DNA from: Porticoccus sp. W117
Lineage (GTDB): Bacteria > Pseudomonadota > Gammaproteobacteria > Pseudomonadales > Porticoccaceae
Length of the DNA stretch: 64,000 nucleotides
Assembly (NCBI RefSeq): GCF_030341905.1
Contig: NZ_JATAAF010000005.1
Coordinates: 1-64,000 of the forward strand
Reading direction: 5' to 3'
In this document: positions 60,044 to 64,000 of the stretch, piece after piece
Position numbering within the stretch: the stretch's first letter is position 1
Layout of the letters: every line of letters starts with the position of its first letter
Position numbers and translations under genes: made by a program
The notes under the pieces: generated by a model
Seen by the model: the letters and a program-made list of their open reading frames with translations, nothing else
The model's database searches: none
Told to the model about the DNA's origin: nothing

Positions 60044-61162
60044 ATGTCACCCACCTTTTCTGCCAATAACCGTGTGGCGGTTCTCAGTGAGCAGGTTAAT
60101 CTGCTCTATCGCAGCTCGGTTGGTTCCGTGATCTCATCTCTGGGCCTGATGGTATTTACTGCCGTGGCCTTGTGGGGTGTTGCACCCAGCCAGGGGGTGC
60201 TGCGCTGGGGGCTGGCTCATGGGGTGTTGGCTGCGGTGCGCTTGTTGTGGGTACGCTATTACTTGAAAGGCCCGGAAAGACTCAGACAGAAGACCTGGAC
60301 ACTGAGTTTTTTATTGTTGGTGTTCCTCAATGGAGTTTTGTGGGGGGCGCTGCTGTCTATGTACAGTGTCAGCTGGCCCCTGCCCCACCAGTTTATAACC
60401 TGGATAATTTACCCCGGTGTTATTGCCGGTTCGGTGATTACCCTCTCTGCTTACTTCCCCGCTTTTATTGCCTTTGTGGCGCCACTGGTTGTTAGTTGTG
60501 CCTGGGCGTTGCTCAGTATTGATGGCAATGAGTATGGAATGCTGCTGATGATTATGGCGATTTTCTTCGCCTGTGTGTTGTTGGCGGCGCAAAAATACAA
60601 TGCCACTCTGGTTGATGCTATTGAGACCAAAAGGCACCTGCAGGCGGCCAATCGCAAACTGGCGCAGATGGCCACTCAGGATGCCCTTACCGGGGTGCCC
60701 AATCGCCGAGCCTTCGAATACCAGCTGCAGCGGGAGTGGGGTCGCAGCCAACGTCGCCAGGGATCGCTGGCACTGTTGATGGTGGATGTGGATCACTTCA
60801 AGGAATTTAATGACCGCTTTGGCCATACGGCAGGTGATCTCTGCCTGAAAGAGGTAGCTGCCGCCATCACAAAGCAACTGCAACGTCCCACCGATCTTGC
60901 CAGCCGCTTTGGCGGTGAAGAATTCGCCTTGCTGCTGCCAGATACGGATCGCGAAGGGGCTATGGTGGTGGCGGAAAACATCCTTCAAGCCGTGCGGCAG
61001 GTGCGCATTCCAGGCGTAGAGGGTCAAGACAGTGCCATTACCGTCAGTGTTGGGGTGGGGTGCTGCATTCCTCAGCGAGGTGAAGGCTCTGAGCAATTGC
61101 TGGAAGCGGCAGATCAGGCCTTGTATCGCGCCAAAGACGCCGGGCGCGATCGCGCTGACTGA
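60044..61162 (+). CDS. Membrane-bound diguanylate cyclase
   Basis: A 372-residue protein. The N-terminal half has about six hydrophobic segments (30-55, 60-75, 88-105, 120-145, 148-162 and 168-185) and forms a membrane sensor. The C-terminal GGDEF domain (about 200-370) carries DALTGVPNRRAFE, the active-site GGEEF, and an inhibitory RxxD site (RPTD) exactly 5 residues before it. It should make cyclic di-GMP with product feedback. No partner gene is adjacent. A 254-bp gap separates it from the divergent serine hydrolase. Confidence 0.87.
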   Translation: MSPTFSANNRVAVLSEQVNLLYRSSVGSVISSLGLMVFTAVALWGVAPSQGVLRWGLAHGVLAAVRLLWVRYYLKGPERLRQKTWTLSFLLLVFLNGVLWGALLSMYSVSWPLPHQFITWIIYPGVIAGSVITLSAYFPAFIAFVAPLVVSCAWALLSIDGNEYGMLLMIMAIFFACVLLAAQKYNATLVDAIETKRHLQAANRKLAQMATQDALTGVPNRRAFEYQLQREWGRSQRRQGSLALLMVDVDHFKEFNDRFGHTAGDLCLKEVAAAITKQLQRPTDLASRFGGEEFALLLPDTDREGAMVVAENILQAVRQVRIPGVEGQDSAITVSVGVGCCIPQRGEGSEQLLEAADQALYRAKDAGRDRAD

Positions 61163-61173
61163 TAAAGGTGGAC

Positions 61174-61205
61174 AAAAAAACGGCGCTGTATCTCTACAGC
61201 GCCGT
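61174..61205 (-). terminator. Terminator, minus strand, between GGDEF gene and polA
   Basis: ACGGCGCTGTA (61180-61190) and TACAGCGCCGT (61195-61205) form a perfect 11-bp stem. Seven T follow on the minus strand. It lies ~170 nt beyond another minus-strand terminator, so it probably ends a different RNA or acts as backup. Confidence 0.8.
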
Positions 61206-61370
61206 ATGCTCTGGCTGGATCAGGTCAAGAGGGGGGAGAATCCCTGTCCAACCGCCTGCTGCATACAAGGTAAATCTCAAGAACCAGTTTAGTCTGCCCT
61301 GTTTGCGAAAAAGTTCCCCCACAACCGCTTTTGATGTGAAATGGCTCTCAACACGGGAAAACAGGACAAA

Positions 61371-61401
61371 AAAAACCCTGGTCGAAGGAGCTTGACCAGG
61401 G
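61371..61401 (-). terminator. Terminator, minus strand, next to polA
   Basis: CCCTGGTC (61376-61383) pairs with GACCAGGG (61394-61401). Eight T follow on the minus strand. It would end polA or a short RNA between polA and this point. Confidence 0.8.
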
Positions 61402-61540
61402 CTTGCGTTGCTGTGCTTGGGGGAAACAAGCGTTGCGTATGCCAATTACATATCTAGAGGGGGGTGTAGCGTAAATGCGAGGTACGTTACGCAGTGTTAG
61501 AGGAGCCCCGGATGGAAAAGTTCACCTTCTCCACTATTTC
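61371..61540 (-). ncRNA. Candidate small RNA downstream of polA (Spot 42/ErsA position)
   Basis: The 187-nt stretch between the polA stop and the terminator at 61371 has no reading frame of note but contains C-rich single-strand candidates on the minus strand (ACCCCCCTCT near 61460 and TTTCCCCCAAGC near 61425), typical of RNAs that pair with ribosome sites. In enterics (Spot 42) and Pseudomonas (ErsA) a regulatory RNA occupies this same position beside polA. No clear promoter was found, and the 5' end is a guess. Confidence 0.3.
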
Positions 61541-61587
61541 TACATTATTGGCAATACGACGTTTTTAACTAGTTGATTTTTAATGTT

Positions 61588-64000
61588 TTAGTGGGCTTCT
61601 TCCCAGTTGTTGCCCTGGCCGACATCTACCACCAGCGGCACTGACAGCTCGGCCGCGGCGGCCATTTTTTGCTGCAGCCCTTCTTTGGCCGCATCCAGTT
61701 CACGGCGTGGTACTTCGAGCACCAGCTCATCGTGCACCTGCATAATCACTTTTGATGCCAGCTCCTCGTCATTAAGCCACTGATCCACAGCGGTCATGGC
61801 CCGTTTGATAATGTCCGCTGCGGTGCCCTGCATAGGGGCGTTGATAGCGGTGCGCTCTGCGGCCTGACGTCGCATACCGTTGCTGGAATTGATCTCCGGC
61901 ACATGCAGGCGGCGCCCAAACAGGGTTTCCACATAGCCCTTTTCCGCGGCACTGGCGCGAGTTTCGTCCATATAGCGCTGCACCCCTGGGTAGCGGGCAA
62001 AGTACAGGTCGATGTACTCCTGAGCCTGGTTGCGGCCGATGTGCAGCTGGCGGCCCAACCCAAAGGCGGACATGCCGTAAATCAACCCGAAGTTAATCGC
62101 CTTGGCGCTGCGCCGCTGTTCGCTGGTGACCTGCTCGAGATCGACGCCAAATACCTCGGCGGCGGTGGCCCGGTGTACATCCAGGCCGTCGCCAAAGGCT
62201 TTCAGCAGGCCGTCGTCTCTGGACAGGTGGGCCATAATGCGCAGTTCGATCTGGGAGTAGTCAGCGGCGACAATCACGCTGCCTTCAGGGGCCACAAATG
62301 CCTGGCGAATGCGCCTGCCCTCCTCCGTGCGCACTGGGATGTTCTGTAAATTCGGGTCGCTGGATGATAGCCGCCCGGTGGCGGTTACCGCCTGATGATA
62401 AGAGGTGTGGATGCGGCCGCTCGCCGGGTTCACCAGTGTTGGCAGCTTGTCGGTGTAGGTGGATTTCAGTTTGCTGAGACTGCGGTGCTCCAACAGCAGC
62501 TTCGGCAATGGGTAGTCCAGAGCCAGTTCCTGCAGTACCTCCTCTTTGGTGGAGGGGGCGCCCTTGGCGGTTTTTTTCAGTACCGGGATACCGAGTTTTT
62601 CAAACAGGATAACGCCCAGTTGTTTCGGTGACGCCAGGTTAAACTCCTCCCCGGCCAGTTCGTAAGCCTGCTCCTGCAATTTGGCGATGCGCCGACCCAA
62701 CTCCTGACTCTGCTCGGTGAGCAAACGGGCGTCCAGCAGGGCGCCATTGCGTTCGATGCGGGACAGCACCGGCACTAGTGGCAGCTCAATCTCCTCAAAC
62801 ACGGATTTCAGGGAGTTATCCTGTTCGAGTGCAGGCCACAGCTGTTGATGCAGACGCAGGGTGATATCGGCGTCTTCGGCGGCGTAGGGGCCAGCTTCTT
62901 CCAGAGGAATCTGGTTAAAGGTGAGCTGCCCTGCCCCCTTGCCGGCGATCTCCTCAAATTTGATGCATTTGTGATCCAGATAGCGCTCCGCCAGGCTGTC
63001 CATATCGTGGCGGCCAGCGGTGGAATCCGCCACGTAGGATTCCAGCATGGTGTCGTAGGTGATGCCGCGCATGTCGATCCCATGGCGCGCCAACACGCTC
63101 ATGTCGTACTTGAGGTTCTGGCCCAGCTTGCCGAGCGTTGGGTCTTCCAGCAGCGGTTTTAATTTGGCGAGCACCAGATCGCGAGATAGTTGGTCGGGGG
63201 CGCCCAGGTAGTCGTGGCCAAAGGGTACGTAGGCGGCCTCGCCAGCGTTTACCGCAAAGGACACGCCCACCAATTCTGCCTGCATATAATCCAGGCTGGT
63301 GGTTTCGGTATCGAAGGCAAACAGGCCGGCTTGTTGAAGTTTATTGAGCCAGCTGTCCAGGTCCACTTCGATGTATACGGTTGTGTAGTTTGCCTGTATT
63401 TTTGAAGGTTTTGTTGATAGTGAGTGCTTACTATCACCCTCCTCTATCTCAGCGATCCAAGTCTTGAATTCCAGTTCGGTAAACAATGCCAGCAGCTGGT
63501 CGCGATCCTCCGGTTCCATGGTCAGGTCTTGTGGCCCTTGCTCCAACTCCACATCCAGTTTGATGGTGGCCAGGTCGTAGGACAAAAACGCCAGCTCGCG
63601 ATTGTCTTCCAGCTTTTTATGCATGGTTTTGGCGCCGCGAAATTCCAGTTCGCAGACTTTATCCAGATTGGCGTAGATGCTGTCCAGGCCACCCAGCCCC
63701 TGCAGCAGTGCCAGCGCGGTTTTTTCACCGACGCCGGGGACACCGGGAATGTTGTCTACCTTGTCCCCCATCAACGCCAGGTAATCGATAATTAACTCTG
63801 GCGGCAGGCCGAACTTGCCTTTCACGCCGGCAATATCCATCACCTCAACGGGGTCTTTCATGGTGTTGATCAGAGTGACGTGCTGGTTGACCAGTTGTGC
63901 CATGTCCTTGTCGCCGGTGGAAACAATCACATCAATGCCCTGCTCGGTGGCCTGGTAGGCCAGGGTGCCGATAACGTCATCGGCTTCCACCCCTTCAATC
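61588..64000 (-). CDS. polA: DNA polymerase I (5' part beyond the window)
   Basis: DNA polymerase I, about 804 residues visible; the start lies beyond position 64000. The 5'-nuclease domain is partial and begins around [11 protein letters not shown] with [10 protein letters not shown] 3'-5' proofreading domain shows [13 protein letters not shown] with the metal-binding D and E. The polymerase domain shows motif [17 protein letters not shown], motif [20 protein letters not shown] and motif [12 protein letters not shown]. It fills gaps and removes RNA primers. All catalytic residues visible are intact. Confidence 0.96.
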   Translation of the reverse strand, partial: IEGVEADDVIGTLAYQATEQGIDVIVSTGDKDMAQLVNQHVTLINTMKDPVEVMDIAGVKGKFGLPPELIIDYLALMGDKVDNIPGVPGVGEKTALALLQGLGGLDSIYANLDKVCELEFRGAKTMHKKLEDNRELAFLSYDLATIKLDVELEQGPQDLTMEPEDRDQLLALFTELEFKTWIAEIEEGDSKHSLSTKPSKIQANYTTVYIEVDLDSWLNKLQQAGLFAFDTETTSLDYMQAELVGVSFAVNAGEAAYVPFGHDYLGAPDQLSRDLVLAKLKPLLEDPTLGKLGQNLKYDMSVLARHGIDMRGITYDTMLESYVADSTAGRHDMDSLAERYLDHKCIKFEEIAGKGAGQLTFNQIPLEEAGPYAAEDADITLRLHQQLWPALEQDNSLKSVFEEIELPLVPVLSRIERNGALLDARLLTEQSQELGRRIAKLQEQAYELAGEEFNLASPKQLGVILFEKLGIPVLKKTAKGAPSTKEEVLQELALDYPLPKLLLEHRSLSKLKSTYTDKLPTLVNPASGRIHTSYHQAVTATGRLSSSDPNLQNIPVRTEEGRRIRQAFVAPEGSVIVAADYSQIELRIMAHLSRDDGLLKAFGDGLDVHRATAAEVFGVDLEQVTSEQRRSAKAINFGLIYGMSAFGLGRQLHIGRNQAQEYIDLYFARYPGVQRYMDETRASAAEKGYVETLFGRRLHVPEINSSNGMRRQAAERTAINAPMQGTAADIIKRAMTAVDQWLNDEELASKVIMQVHDELVLEVPRRELDAAKEGLQQKMAAAAELSVPLVVDVGQGNNWEEAH

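Overview
The window is chromosomal DNA from a gammaproteobacterium, most likely a marine or environmental member of the Cellvibrionales/Pseudomonadales neighbourhood. That placement is an inference from gene order, protein character, a Pseudomonas-type parS site and a GlmS/AtpI/ParAB arrangement typical of those groups. I could not run a database search, so genus and species stay open. No rRNA, tRNA or CRISPR array was seen.

The core of the window is the replication origin region. Genes to its left (rpmH, rnpA, yidD, yidC, mnmE, dnaA, dnaN, recF, gyrB) read leftward. Genes to its right (mnmG, rsmG, parA, parB, atpIBEFHAGDC, glmU, glmS) read rightward. The strand switch falls in a 560-bp AT-rich gap (37079-37638) holding three perfect and three near-perfect DnaA boxes, which I call oriC. 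Two parS sites lie inside recF, so the ParA/ParB partition genes and two of their target sites flank the origin.

Left of the origin region (1-24140) is mixed housekeeping and accessory sequence: an HNH nuclease, a DUF2269 / DCC-DUF4166 / saccharopine-dehydrogenase-like operon, a secreted metallo-beta-lactamase-fold protein, an M14 carboxypeptidase, a DUF2959 lipoprotein, a lipid A-type acyltransferase, glyQS, plsC, two tandem small arginine-rich proteins, a complete phage-shock (psp) locus with a sigma-54 promoter, a LysR regulator, a DUF4329 protein, a bestrophin-like channel and a MoaD-like/BNR-repeat gene pair. Right of glmS come a defence-like island, a metal-handling cluster, a NylB-like serine hydrolase, a diguanylate cyclase and polA, which runs off the window end.

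The most unusual content is two cargo cassettes placed behind essential genes, each flanked by a second diverged copy of the host gene's 3' end. Behind gyrB, a DinD-like gene lies between the intact gyrB end and a ~57-codon second gyrB tail whose differences are mostly synonymous. Behind glmS, a two-gene operon (a RecQ-type helicase fused to a phosphoribosyltransferase domain, then a DprA-like protein) lies between the intact glmS end and a 12-codon glmS tail, the same segment Tn7-type TnsD proteins recognise. Neither cassette has a visible integrase or transposase. The helicase-PRTase/DprA pair resembles the PRTase + DprA logic of the ShosTA anti-phage system but with a RecQ helicase added, and is the best candidate here for an undescribed system. 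Beside the gyrB cassette sits a secreted Rieske-fold protein that has lost all four cluster ligands but kept both disulfide cysteines, fused to ankyrin repeats.

Intergenic DNA is rich in palindromic repeats: several members of a REP-like family with GTCATTGCGAGCG/GTCATCCTGAG arms, two purine-rich GAGACGAGAGATG elements attached to terminators, and a perfect 28-bp inverted repeat between dnaA and mnmE. Two unannotated small-RNA candidates are proposed, at the left edge and beside polA.
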